Assembly: GCA_029068665.1 (NCBI GenBank)
Contig: JAIECC010000424.1
Coordinates: forward strand, 1-5,832
DNA length: 5,832 bases
DNA from: Lachnospiraceae bacterium
GTDB taxonomy: Bacteria > Bacillota > Clostridia > Lachnospirales > Lachnospiraceae
Direction of reading: 5' to 3'
The notes under the pieces: model-generated
The model's input: the letters and a program-made list of their open reading frames with translations, nothing else
What the model was told of the DNA's origin: nothing
The model's database searches: none
Program-made: the position numbers and the translations under genes
Shown here: positions 1 to 5,832 of the stretch, piece after piece
Layout of the letters: every line of letters begins with the position of its first letter
Position numbering within the stretch: the stretch's first letter is position 1

Positions 1-1591
1 ATTCCGGACAGCCTGCAAAGCTTTTCAAAACTGCTTCCCGGCTTTCTCCACTATTCAGTCGTGCCAGCCAATAATTCAAACCACTTTGATCTGCCTCCCG
101 TCCCATAAAGGTCCGATACAAAACCTTTATATATTCCGTATTATTTAAACGTTTATTTCGAAATTCTTCGGAATTGATAAAAGATTCAGCTACCCGAACC
201 GGGTTATCTCCTGCCTGGATACTTTGACACCAGTAATTCAAGCCGTCTGCTTCTCCAGTTCGTCCCATGGCCTCTGTATAGATTCGATTCACAAAGGCTG
301 TCAGATTCGGATTCTTGTCCCGCGGCTGTGAAAGTGTTACCGTTCCCCGGGTAATTCCATAAGAACTGCAAATCGAGGTATACTCCTGAGAATGTGCAAA
401 GCCTGCAAATACATATTCTCTTGATACACCTTGCTGCAGAAGATTCATCCAGTAAGCCTTACCACCTGCATCTGATGGTCTGTCCATAAAGACCTGATAC
501 AGCATTTCTATAAAATCAGAATCTGTAGTATGTTTGTTCTTATATTCATCGCTAAATACAAATCCATATCCAACTGCTGCACCACTTTGGCGGTTAGATG
601 ATAATTCTGCCGTCCAGTAATCCAAGCCATCTACTTCCGAATCTCTGCCCAGACAGGTTTCATACAATCGCTCTACAAACATTCTGGTTTTATTTGCTTC
701 TGAATTGCAATTCCCGTTGAATTTTATTTCTGTATACGGACTGCTCTTAAATTTTGCAGTAATCGTAAAGCTGCCATAGCCACCAAGCGTTACCACACCA
801 TTACTATTTACTGTAATCCTGGCATGATCTGAACTCCACTGGAATGCTGATGGTGCTAACTGACAATAAACATAACTCCAACCCAGATTATCAATACCCG
901 GAACTAAAGTTAATTTTTCACCCTTTCCATAGGAATAATCAGACGGAAGTAATCGAAAGGTTGCACCCTCTAACAATTCGCAAGACACTTGAATGGTTTC
1001 TGTTACTGCCTGATTTTCCAGTCTTACTGCCGTTGTTGCTGCACCCGTTCCAAAGACCTGCACCCAATATGGTACTCCATTCTGAATAAAACATCCTATA
1101 CCAATGCTGTTATAACTACTTCCCAGAATATTAGCCCGATGACCCGAAGAATTCATCCAGTTATCCATAACTGCACTTGCAGTTCCGGAACCTGCTGCTA
1201 CATTTTCACCTGACATTTTAGCAGAGGCTGTAAAACAACTGGTGCCATCCGGACGTTCATGCCCGAAATACAAACAATTCTCAGCAGCACGAAGCATTGC
1301 GGCATTTAATAATTCCTGATCCATGGACAAAGGATGAAGACCTGCTGCCTGCCGCTGCTGATTTACCAGGGTAAGTACCTCATATGCCATATCATAATTA
1401 TAGGTTCCTGAAATGCTTAAATTCGTTAGTAAACTATAGTTTCCGCTTGCATTTTCCTGCACACTTTCTCCAATATCCAGTACTGCATTCTCCTGCATTA
1501 TTCCCGGTTCTGCTGCCATAGCATGCACTATAAGCAGATTCATGCTGAGCAGCAATGCCATAGTTGTTTTTATCCACTTCCTTCGCTTCAT
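1..1591 (-). CDS. Secreted CAP-domain protein with Ig-like domain and DUF4214 repeats, 3' end cut by window edge
   Basis: Open for 530 codons from the ATG at 1591-1589 to the left edge without a stop, so the C-terminus is missing. A GGGGAAG-like ribosome binding site lies just upstream; another ATG at 1610 is out of frame. Residues 1-26 are a signal peptide (MKRRKWIK basic start, hydrophobic LLLSMNLLIV core, probable cleavage after AMA). Residues about 68-182 are a CAP (SCP/PR-1/YkwD-like) domain with the expected H111 in GHERPDG, E129 in GEN and H151 in GHRANIL. Residues about 225-290 resemble a BIG-type Ig fold (QWSS...ITVNSNGVVTLGGYGSFTITAK). Residues 305-353, 359-406, 432-480 and 486-530 are DUF4214 units with LGR/MGR...DGLxYW motifs. 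It is exported and probably acts at or outside the cell surface; no anchor is visible in the part present. The biochemical role of bacterial CAP proteins is mostly unknown. The mature part has ten cysteines, unusual for an exported Gram-positive protein. Domain calls are firm; function is not. Confidence 0.92.
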   Translation of the reverse strand, partial: MKRRKWIKTTMALLLSMNLLIVHAMAAEPGIMQENAVLDIGESVQENASGNYSLLTNLSISGTYNYDMAYEVLTLVNQQRQAAGLHPLSMDQELLNAAMLRAAENCLYFGHERPDGTSCFTASAKMSGENVAAGSGTASAVMDNWMNSSGHRANILGSSYNSIGIGCFIQNGVPYWVQVFGTGAATTAVRLENQAVTETIQVSCELLEGATFRLLPSDYSYGKGEKLTLVPGIDNLGWSYVYCQLAPSAFQWSSDHARITVNSNGVVTLGGYGSFTITAKFKSSPYTEIKFNGNCNSEANKTRMFVERLYETCLGRDSEVDGLDYWTAELSSNRQSGAAVGYGFVFSDEYKNKHTTDSDFIEMLYQVFMDRPSDAGGKAYWMNLLQQGVSREYVFAGFAHSQEYTSICSSYGITRGTVTLSQPRDKNPNLTAFVNRIYTEAMGRTGEADGLNYWCQSIQAGDNPVRVAESFINSEEFRNKRLNNTEYIKVLYRTFMGREADQSGLNYWLARLNSGESREAVLKSFAGCPE

Positions 1592-1652
1592 CCAACTCTT
1601 CCCCTTTCATAACTGCGTTTCCGTAAGCAGCTTATTAAATCTATTAATCTTA

Positions 1653-1681
1653 ATAATAAATCAGATTATCAATAATAGCAA
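1653..1681 (-). promoter_or_regulatory. Candidate sigma-A-type promoter for the CAP/DUF4214 gene
   Basis: Read on the minus strand, TTGCTA (1681-1676, 4 of 6 to the -35 consensus) is followed after exactly 17 bases by TATTAT (1658-1653, 5 of 6 to the -10 consensus). Transcription would start near 1646, giving a leader of about 55 bases before the ATG at 1591. The region is very AT-rich, so a match of this quality could arise by chance. Confidence 0.42.
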
Positions 1682-1722
1682 TGAATTTTGCGATAAATTC
1701 CCGGTCTATCCTTTATATTTTC

Positions 1723-1731
1723 TGATAAAAT
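1723..1731 (+). promoter_or_regulatory. Candidate extended -10 promoter for fucO
   Basis: TGATAAAAT reads as the extended -10 element TG-N followed by TAAAAT (5 of 6 to TATAAT). No good -35 is found 16-18 bases upstream, which extended -10 promoters can tolerate. Start would be near 1738, leaving about 46 bases to the ATG at 1784. I saw no convincing Rex site, cre site or long palindrome in this intergenic stretch. Confidence 0.3.
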
Positions 1732-1783
1732 AAAGGTGTGCATATCAATCGTGTAAATTTAGCAAAAAAGCAGGAGGTATTTT

Positions 1784-2932
1784 ATGGCAAACAGATTCGT
1801 ATTAAATGAAACAAGCTATCATGGAGCAGGGGCAATTCAGGCAATTCCGGAAGAAATTACCGGTCGGGGCTTTCAAAAAGCGTTCGTCTGCTCTGATCCG
1901 GACCTGATTCAGTTTGGAGTCACCAAAAAAGTAACAGATATTCTGGAAGGAGCAAAAATTGCATATGAGATTTATTCTGAAATCAAACCGAATCCAACCA
2001 TTGAAAATGTCCAGACCGGTGTTGCTGCTTTCAAAGCGTCCGGAGCAGATTGTATCGTTGCCATAGGCGGCGGCTCTTCCATGGATACCGCAAAGGCAAT
2101 CGGCATTGTTATTAAAAATCCGGAATTTGCTGACATTCGCAGCCTAGAAGGCGTGGCACCTACCAAAAATAAATGTGTTCCAATTATTGCAGTCCCAACA
2201 ACAGCAGGAACTGCCGCTGAAGTCACCATCAATTATGTAATTACCGATGTAGAAAAGAACCGTAAAATGGTTTGTGTTGATGTTCATGACATACCAATTG
2301 TTGCCATTGTGGATCCGGATATGATGAGTTCTATGCCAAAGGGCTTAACAGCCGCAACCGGTATGGATGCTCTGACTCATGCCATTGAAGGCTATATCAC
2401 CAAAGGTGCCTGGGAATTAAGTGATATGTTCCACTTAAAGGCCATTGAAATCATAGCAAAGCATCTGAGGGGCGCGGTAGATAATACACCGGAAGGACGG
2501 GAAGGTATGGCACTTGGACAATACGTTGCAGGCATGGGCTTTTCCAATGTAGGTCTGGGAATTGTCCATTCTATGGCACATCCTTTGGGTGCCTTATACG
2601 ATACTCCTCATGGAATTGCCAATGCCATTATTCTTCCAACAGTTATGGAATATAATGCTCCCGCTACCGGAGAAAAATACCGGGAAATTGCCCGTGTCAT
2701 GGGAGTAAAGGATGTAGATGCCATGTCTATTGAAGATGCCAGAACCGCAGCAGTCAATGCAGTCCGTCAATTATCCAAGGATGTTGGAATTGCTGAGAAT
2801 CTTAAGGACATTGTGAAAGCAGAGGATATTCCATTTCTGGCGCAATCTGCATTTGATGATGCCTGCCGTCCGGGAAACCCAAGAGATACCAGTGTAGAGG
2901 AAATCACAGAATTATATCAGTCCCTAATCTAA
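1784..2932 (+). CDS. fucO: Lactaldehyde reductase (1,2-propanediol oxidoreductase), iron-dependent alcohol dehydrogenase
   Basis: A 382-residue group III (iron-containing) alcohol dehydrogenase that can be followed closely along Escherichia coli FucO from the first residues (MANRFVLNET versus MANRMILNET) to the end, and has the family's usual length. Family knowledge: it reduces L-lactaldehyde to (S)-1,2-propanediol with NADH in anaerobic fucose or rhamnose breakdown, in the cytoplasm. Seen here: the GGGSSMD nucleotide-binding segment (95-101); D38, matching the E. coli aspartate linked to NAD over NADP preference; PTTAGTAAEVT (138-148); and metal ligands D195, H199, H262 and H276, with H266 in the HSMAHPLG motif. 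The start is supported by AGGAGG at 1772-1777, six bases before the ATG. It is a single-gene unit: the left neighbour is divergent, the right one convergent, and a terminator follows at 2974. No other sugar-catabolism gene is in the window. A broader role on short-chain diols or aldehydes is possible, but FucO is the best call. Confidence 0.93.
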   Translation: MANRFVLNETSYHGAGAIQAIPEEITGRGFQKAFVCSDPDLIQFGVTKKVTDILEGAKIAYEIYSEIKPNPTIENVQTGVAAFKASGADCIVAIGGGSSMDTAKAIGIVIKNPEFADIRSLEGVAPTKNKCVPIIAVPTTAGTAAEVTINYVITDVEKNRKMVCVDVHDIPIVAIVDPDMMSSMPKGLTAATGMDALTHAIEGYITKGAWELSDMFHLKAIEIIAKHLRGAVDNTPEGREGMALGQYVAGMGFSNVGLGIVHSMAHPLGALYDTPHGIANAIILPTVMEYNAPATGEKYREIARVMGVKDVDAMSIEDARTAAVNAVRQLSKDVGIAENLKDIVKAEDIPFLAQSAFDDACRPGNPRDTSVEEITELYQSLI

Positions 2933-2973
2933 TTCTGACAACCGAATCATTTTCAGAAATCTTTGAAAAGTCG

Positions 2974-3002
2974 AACACCCCTGGGTTATCCAGGGGTGTT
3001 TT
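2974..3002 (+). terminator. Intrinsic terminator after fucO, between convergent genes
   Basis: Arms AACACCCCTGG (2974-2984) and CCAGGGGTGTT (2990-3000) pair perfectly over 11 bp around a five-base loop, and the plus strand continues with a short T run (2999-3002). It lies 41 bases after the fucO stop. On the minus strand it is 20 bases beyond the ATPase stop codon and could also halt transcription from that side, although the T run there is poor, so it may act in both directions. Confidence 0.82.
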
Positions 3003-3022
3003 GTACTATCTGTGCTTACTTA

Positions 3023-3994
3023 TCACTGATGATACGCAATTCGTATGATATCATCAATGCTTGCCTCTTCAATGGTTACATCCTTAATAGCAGCCTGTGT
3101 GGAAAGCTCCTGAATCAGCTGGGCCGCCGTAATGCTATCCTTCCGGAACCGATATTTTGCAATATTGCCTTCATGAAAGAACAATTCCGCTTTCTCATGT
3201 TCCACTGCATGATCGTCATATAACTCTACTGCCAGGGTCTTATATGGAGCAATCCGGTCCACCATTTCCGTCAATGCTCCATCCTCCACCAGCCTGCCAT
3301 GATTAATAATAATCAGCCGCTCACATAATTCCTGAATATCACCCAAATCATGGGTGGTTAAAATAATCGTCGTTTTCTTCACCTGGTTGATTTCCCGGAT
3401 AAACTTCCGGATTGCATATTTTCCCTCTACATCCAGTCCGATAGTTGGCTCATCCAAAAATAAAACAGACGGTGAATGAAGCATTGCTGCTACTAAATCT
3501 CCCCGCATACGCTGCCCTAAAGAAAGCTGCCGTACCGGAATATCAATAATCTCATTGATTCCCAGTATCTGGTTCATAATATCCAGATTCTCCTTATATA
3601 CAGCTGCATCAATCTGATAAATATGCCGCAACAGTTCGAAACTTTCTCCCAACCGCAAATCCCAGTTTAACTGACTGCGCTGTCCGAATACCACGCCCAA
3701 ATCCCGAACAACCGTCTTTCGATTCTTTTGTGCATTCCTGCCATTGACCAAAACCTCACCGCTGGTCGGTGTCAGGATACCGGACATCATTTTTACTGTG
3801 GTACTCTTTCCGGCACCATTGGGACCAATAAAAGCAACAATCTCCCCCTTCTCAATAGTGAAATTCAAATCACTTACTGCATGAATGGTCTGCTTTTCAT
3901 TTATGACTAAATTCCGAAGAGCACCTTTTAGTCCCTTGCCCTTTTTCGTAATATGATATTCCTTTGTCAAATGCTTTACTTCTATTACTGCCAT
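3023..3994 (-). CDS. ABC transporter ATP-binding protein (COG4586-like), ABC-2 exporter
   Basis: A 323-residue cytoplasmic ATPase that should power the two permeases encoded upstream in the same operon. Counting from the chosen ATG: Walker A GPNGAGKST (57-65), Q-loop glutamine 105 in VVFGQRSQLNWDL, signature LSLGQRMR (157-164), Walker B VLFLDEP (177-183) with catalytic E182, and H-loop H215 in TTHD. GQRSQLxWDL and the LSLGQ form of the signature are typical of the COG4586 group, which pairs with COG4587 and COG3694 permeases. About 80 residues after the nucleotide-binding core form a C-terminal extension seen in many ABC-2 ATPases. An in-frame GTG at 4021 would add nine residues (MPDIRRWNH), but AGGAGG at 4004-4009 sits nine bases before the ATG at 3994 and the mature family start (MAVIEVKHLTKEY) fits that ATG. 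All catalytic motifs are intact. The exported substrate cannot be told from the sequence. Confidence 0.93.
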   Translation of the reverse strand: MAVIEVKHLTKEYHITKKGKGLKGALRNLVINEKQTIHAVSDLNFTIEKGEIVAFIGPNGAGKSTTVKMMSGILTPTSGEVLVNGRNAQKNRKTVVRDLGVVFGQRSQLNWDLRLGESFELLRHIYQIDAAVYKENLDIMNQILGINEIIDIPVRQLSLGQRMRGDLVAAMLHSPSVLFLDEPTIGLDVEGKYAIRKFIREINQVKKTTIILTTHDLGDIQELCERLIIINHGRLVEDGALTEMVDRIAPYKTLAVELYDDHAVEHEKAELFFHEGNIAKYRFRKDSITAAQLIQELSTQAAIKDVTIEEASIDDIIRIAYHQ

Positions 3995-4003
3995 ATGGTT
4001 CCA

Positions 4004-4009
4004 CCTCCT
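4004..4009 (-). promoter_or_regulatory. Ribosome binding site of the ATPase gene, overlapping the permease stop codon
   Basis: On the minus strand the bases read TAGGAGG: the TAG stop of the upstream permease (4010-4008) is also the start of the AGGAGG Shine-Dalgarno sequence, nine bases before the ATG at 3994. It decides the ATG over the upstream GTG at 4021 and implies that ribosomes ending on the permease can re-initiate on the ATPase. Confidence 0.8.
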
Positions 4010-4823
4010 AATGTCCGGCACTTTCGTATTTTCTCAAACCTCTATAGAAAAAAAGTGCTGCTATTATGAATACCAGAATCCCCACTGCCAACGTCATCCA
4101 GACTGCTCCGTTCCAGGTAAACCGCCCATTGGGAATACCTATCAACTCTGCAATGGGATAAAAGCTTACCCAGCCAATGGGAATCAGATAGGTCAATATG
4201 AATTGTATGCTTTCCGGATACATGCTAAGGGGATACATGGTTGTTTTGTCAAATAATTCCTGAGTATAGGCCCCAAAATCGCTGCTGCTTTTGGTCCAGA
4301 AAGAGGTGCTGCCAATCATCAGATAAATACCACCCCGAATCAGCGTGGCACCTGCCAAAAGGGACAGGATAGCCGCCACATGATAGAAACTCCAGGAAAA
4401 GGAAATCATGGCACAGCCATATACAAATACACAGATTCCCGGTATCAGATCTGTAATGCCAATTAAATTGAAACTGGTAAAAAAGAACTGATAGAGTACG
4501 CTCATAGGCCGCAGCATATAGCGGTCAAATTCCCCTTCAATCACATAAAAGCCCATAAACCAGCCCTGTACAAAAAAAATCATGGATAAGGCATGGGAAA
4601 TAATGGACAGTCCATATAGAAAAGCCAGCTGCCCATAATTCCACCCCTGTATGGTCCCAAACTCAGCCACCACGAATTTTATCGTTGCAAATCCTACAAT
4701 AAACTGAATGGGATTGGATAACAGCCAGCCCAACAGATTCGCCGGGTATTCCATAGCAGTTAAAATACTGATTTTCAAATATTCAAAGGTTACTCTTCCA
4801 TAATGCCGGATTACATTCAGCAT
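4008..4823 (-). CDS. ABC-2 family permease (COG3694-like, PF06182 type)
   Basis: A 271-residue integral membrane protein with about six hydrophobic segments, roughly at residues 25-50, 65-90, 115-140, 145-172, 205-228 and 240-260. The segment EGEFDRYMLRP (96-106) and the later YPLSMYP (197-203) with YLIPIGWVSFYP (212-223) are the hallmarks of the uncharacterised permease family COG3694. Members work as a pair with a COG4587 permease and a COG4586 ATPase; both are present here, immediately before and after it. The ATG at 4823 follows AGGAGG (4830-4835) by six bases. It lies 54 bases... wait-free of any gene after the upstream permease, and its stop is fused into the ATPase ribosome binding site. 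No truncation or frameshift is seen. The role as half of a heterodimeric export channel is inferred from the family and the operon; the substrate is unknown. Confidence 0.9.
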   Translation of the reverse strand: MLNVIRHYGRVTFEYLKISILTAMEYPANLLGWLLSNPIQFIVGFATIKFVVAEFGTIQGWNYGQLAFLYGLSIISHALSMIFFVQGWFMGFYVIEGEFDRYMLRPMSVLYQFFFTSFNLIGITDLIPGICVFVYGCAMISFSWSFYHVAAILSLLAGATLIRGGIYLMIGSTSFWTKSSSDFGAYTQELFDKTTMYPLSMYPESIQFILTYLIPIGWVSFYPIAELIGIPNGRFTWNGAVWMTLAVGILVFIIAALFFYRGLRKYESAGH

Positions 4824-4878
4824 AGTGTTCCTCCTTCTATATCGTTCAACCTGTGACCGCGTTCCTCCATCTGCTCTG

Positions 4879-5697
4879 TCAGCCCCCTTGTACCATTACC
4901 TTTTTGGTTACCTGAGTCTGAAGTACCATAAATAAAAGAAACAGTATACAAATCCAGCCAAACTGTATGCCTAATCTGGGATAAAGCACTGCCTGGTCAT
5001 ATTTACCAATATATATATCCAACGGTAACTGATAGATATATACAAAGGGCAGAAAATTCAATATCTTTGCCAGCCATTCCGGAAAAAACCACATAGGTAT
5101 GATACTGCCGGAAAGCAAACGGATCAAATGCTTCTTGACCTGTATCATCGGGTCCATATTAATCGCAGTAAATGCCCACATGGAAAAGCAGGCTGCTAAC
5201 AGCCAGTTAATCAAAAATGCCATCAACAGACTAACCAGAAACAAACAAAACGAATAAAAACTGGCTGGTGTGGGAAATTGAATGCAAAGACTGCCAATCA
5301 GGAAAATCGGCAGCATATTCTGAAAAATCAGTGCCGCAATCGTTCCTAAATCTTCAAAGAAATAGATTCCAAATAGAGAAATCGGTTTCAGCATATCCGT
5401 TGCAACGGTTCCCTTTTCCACACTGTTCATGACCCGGCGTTCTACATTTGTCATCAATACTACTGACATCATAGAGGAAATCACCGTATAGACCAGCATA
5501 CTTTCCACATTCACGCCCTGAACGGTATCTGCTTCCCGATATAATGCTTTCCAGAAAAAAGCTGTGGCGAACATGATAATACACTGCATCACAATGTTTC
5601 CATAAACATCAAAGCGGTAAGCCAGAGTCTTCTGAATCTGTGTCTTGAACACATATAAATATGCCCTTGGATTTTTCATATTCTTTTCTGCATACAT
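4879..5697 (-). CDS. ABC-2 family permease (COG4587-like, PF06182 type)
   Basis: A 272-residue integral membrane protein, the first gene of the three-gene ABC operon. It has a short basic cytoplasmic N-terminus (MYAEKNMKNPRAYLYVFKTQ), then about six hydrophobic segments, roughly at residues 32-50, 65-84, 112-140, 145-178, 195-222 and 241-260. EKGTVATDMLKP (94-105) matches the conserved E-G...L-KP loop of this permease group, and SGSIIPMWFFPEWL (196-209) is a typical late motif of COG4587 members. The ATG at 5697 is chosen because AAAGGAGA lies nine bases upstream; an in-frame TTG at 5745 would add 16 residues but has no ribosome binding site and would place the start inside the leader hairpin. 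It probably pairs with the following COG3694-like permease to form the channel. The two permeases are separated by 55 bases in which I see only the second gene's ribosome binding site. The substrate is unknown. Confidence 0.9.
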   Translation of the reverse strand: MYAEKNMKNPRAYLYVFKTQIQKTLAYRFDVYGNIVMQCIIMFATAFFWKALYREADTVQGVNVESMLVYTVISSMMSVVLMTNVERRVMNSVEKGTVATDMLKPISLFGIYFFEDLGTIAALIFQNMLPIFLIGSLCIQFPTPASFYSFCLFLVSLLMAFLINWLLAACFSMWAFTAINMDPMIQVKKHLIRLLSGSIIPMWFFPEWLAKILNFLPFVYIYQLPLDIYIGKYDQAVLYPRLGIQFGWICILFLLFMVLQTQVTKKVMVQGG

Positions 5698-5705
5698 GTT
5701 CACAT

Positions 5706-5713
5706 TCTCCTTT
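5706..5713 (-). promoter_or_regulatory. Ribosome binding site fixing the start of the first permease
   Basis: The minus strand reads AAAGGAGA with nine bases between its GGAG core and the ATG at 5697. It favours that ATG over the unsupported in-frame TTG at 5745. It begins only about ten bases after the T run of the leader hairpin. Confidence 0.75.
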
Positions 5714-5722
5714 CTTACGAAT

Positions 5723-5752
5723 AAAAAAGAATCATCTGTTGCCAAATGATTC
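5723..5752 (-). terminator. Terminator-like hairpin in the leader of the ABC operon (possible attenuator)
   Basis: Read on the minus strand, arm GAATCATTTG (5752-5743) and arm CAGATGATTC (5738-5729) pair over 10 bp, including one T-G wobble, around the tetraloop GCAA (5742-5739), a GNRA-type loop closed by a G-C pair. TTTTTT (5728-5723) follows at once. This is the form of an intrinsic terminator for leftward transcription. It ends about 25 bases before the first permease start. It is either the terminator of an unseen gene to the right or a regulated attenuator of the ABC operon. No competing anti-terminator arm is evident in the 80 bases visible upstream. Confidence 0.72.
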
Positions 5753-5755
5753 CCA

Positions 5756-5761
5756 ATTATA
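5756..5761 (-). promoter_or_regulatory. Candidate -10 element upstream of the ABC operon
   Basis: The minus strand carries a perfect TATAAT, but no recognisable -35 lies 15-19 bases upstream and there is no TG extension. It abuts the leader hairpin, so a transcript beginning at the usual distance would start inside the hairpin's first arm. It may be a chance match in AT-rich DNA, or a promoter that avoids the upstream terminator. Confidence 0.25.
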
Positions 5762-5832
5762 TATCCATATCTCTTTTCCGAATTCTATTCCATAGTCACC
5801 CATTATCGGATGCAGACTATATACTTTATAAG

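Noticed and set aside
844..1213. Plus-strand open frames of 74-81 codons
   Set aside because: They lie antisense to the CAP/DUF4214 gene, lack ribosome binding sites and resemble no protein family; the minus-strand reading carries clear domains.
1638..1678. Short inverted matches such as CTATTA/TAATAG and AATCT/AGATT in the divergent spacer
   Set aside because: They are only 5-6 bases long in very AT-rich DNA and do not form a convincing operator or hairpin.
1542..1733. Plus-strand open frame of 63 codons in and beside the divergent spacer
   Set aside because: It begins antisense to the signal peptide region and runs through AT-rich intergenic DNA; its hydrophobic look comes from T-rich codons and no ribosome binding site precedes it.
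1972..2232. Minus-strand open frame of 86 codons inside fucO
   Set aside because: It is antisense to the well-conserved nucleotide-binding part of fucO and is best explained as a shadow of that gene.
2963..3223. Plus-strand open frame of 86 codons overlapping the terminator and the ATPase 3' end
   Set aside because: It runs through the terminator stem and then antisense to the ATPase, with no ribosome binding site or family signature.
3728..4256. Plus-strand open frames of 60 and 81 codons across the ATPase and permease genes
   Set aside because: Both are antisense to well-recognised ABC genes and have no independent support.
5354..5584. Minus-strand open frame of 76 codons inside the first permease
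   Set aside because: It is the same strand in another frame of a gene whose own frame gives a typical ABC-2 permease; no ribosome binding site was seen.
5732..5830. Minus-strand frame open from the right edge to a TGA at 5734-5732, including a possible 23-residue leader peptide from the ATG at 5803
   Set aside because: Thirty-two open codons are easily expected by chance, no ribosome binding site precedes the ATG, and the stop falls in the second arm of the hairpin, where ribosomes would disrupt it. A leader-peptide role is imaginable but unsupported.

Overview
The window looks like chromosomal DNA of a low-to-moderate-GC, Gram-positive anaerobe, most likely a gut clostridium of the Lachnospiraceae type. 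This is inferred from the strong AGGAGG-type ribosome binding sites, a signal-peptide CAP/DUF4214 protein of a kind common in that group, a FucO-type lactaldehyde reductase, and a COG4586/COG4587/COG3694-type ABC exporter. The species cannot be fixed from the sequence alone. No mobile element, CRISPR array, tRNA or rRNA was seen.

Layout. (1) Positions 1-1591, minus strand: the first 530 codons of a secreted protein with a signal peptide, a CAP (SCP/PR-1/YkwD-like) domain, an Ig-like (BIG-type) domain and four DUF4214 units in two pairs. The gene runs off the left edge. (2) Positions 1592-1783: a 192-base AT-rich divergent intergenic region holding a plausible promoter for the CAP gene and a weaker extended -10 promoter for the gene on the right. 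(3) Positions 1784-2932, plus strand: a complete lactaldehyde reductase / 1,2-propanediol oxidoreductase (fucO) with every expected metal ligand. (4) Positions 2974-3002: a strong hairpin terminator between convergent genes. (5) Positions 5697 down to 3023, minus strand: a three-gene ABC-2 export operon, read as permease (COG4587-like), permease (COG3694-like), ATPase (COG4586-like). (6) Positions 5698-5832: the leader or upstream region of that operon, with a 10-bp hairpin closed by a GCAA tetraloop and followed by six T, directly upstream of the first ribosome binding site.

How the genes work together. The three ABC genes very probably make one membrane complex of two different permeases and one ATPase; the last permease stop codon is embedded in the ATPase ribosome binding site, which suggests translational coupling. 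The substrate is unknown. The fucO gene stands alone as a single-gene transcription unit, with no fucose or rhamnose genes beside it in this window. The CAP/DUF4214 protein is divergent from fucO and has no visible functional tie to it.

Most of the window is ordinary. The parts most worth a second look are the cysteine-rich CAP-Ig-DUF4214 protein and the terminator-like hairpin in front of the ABC operon.
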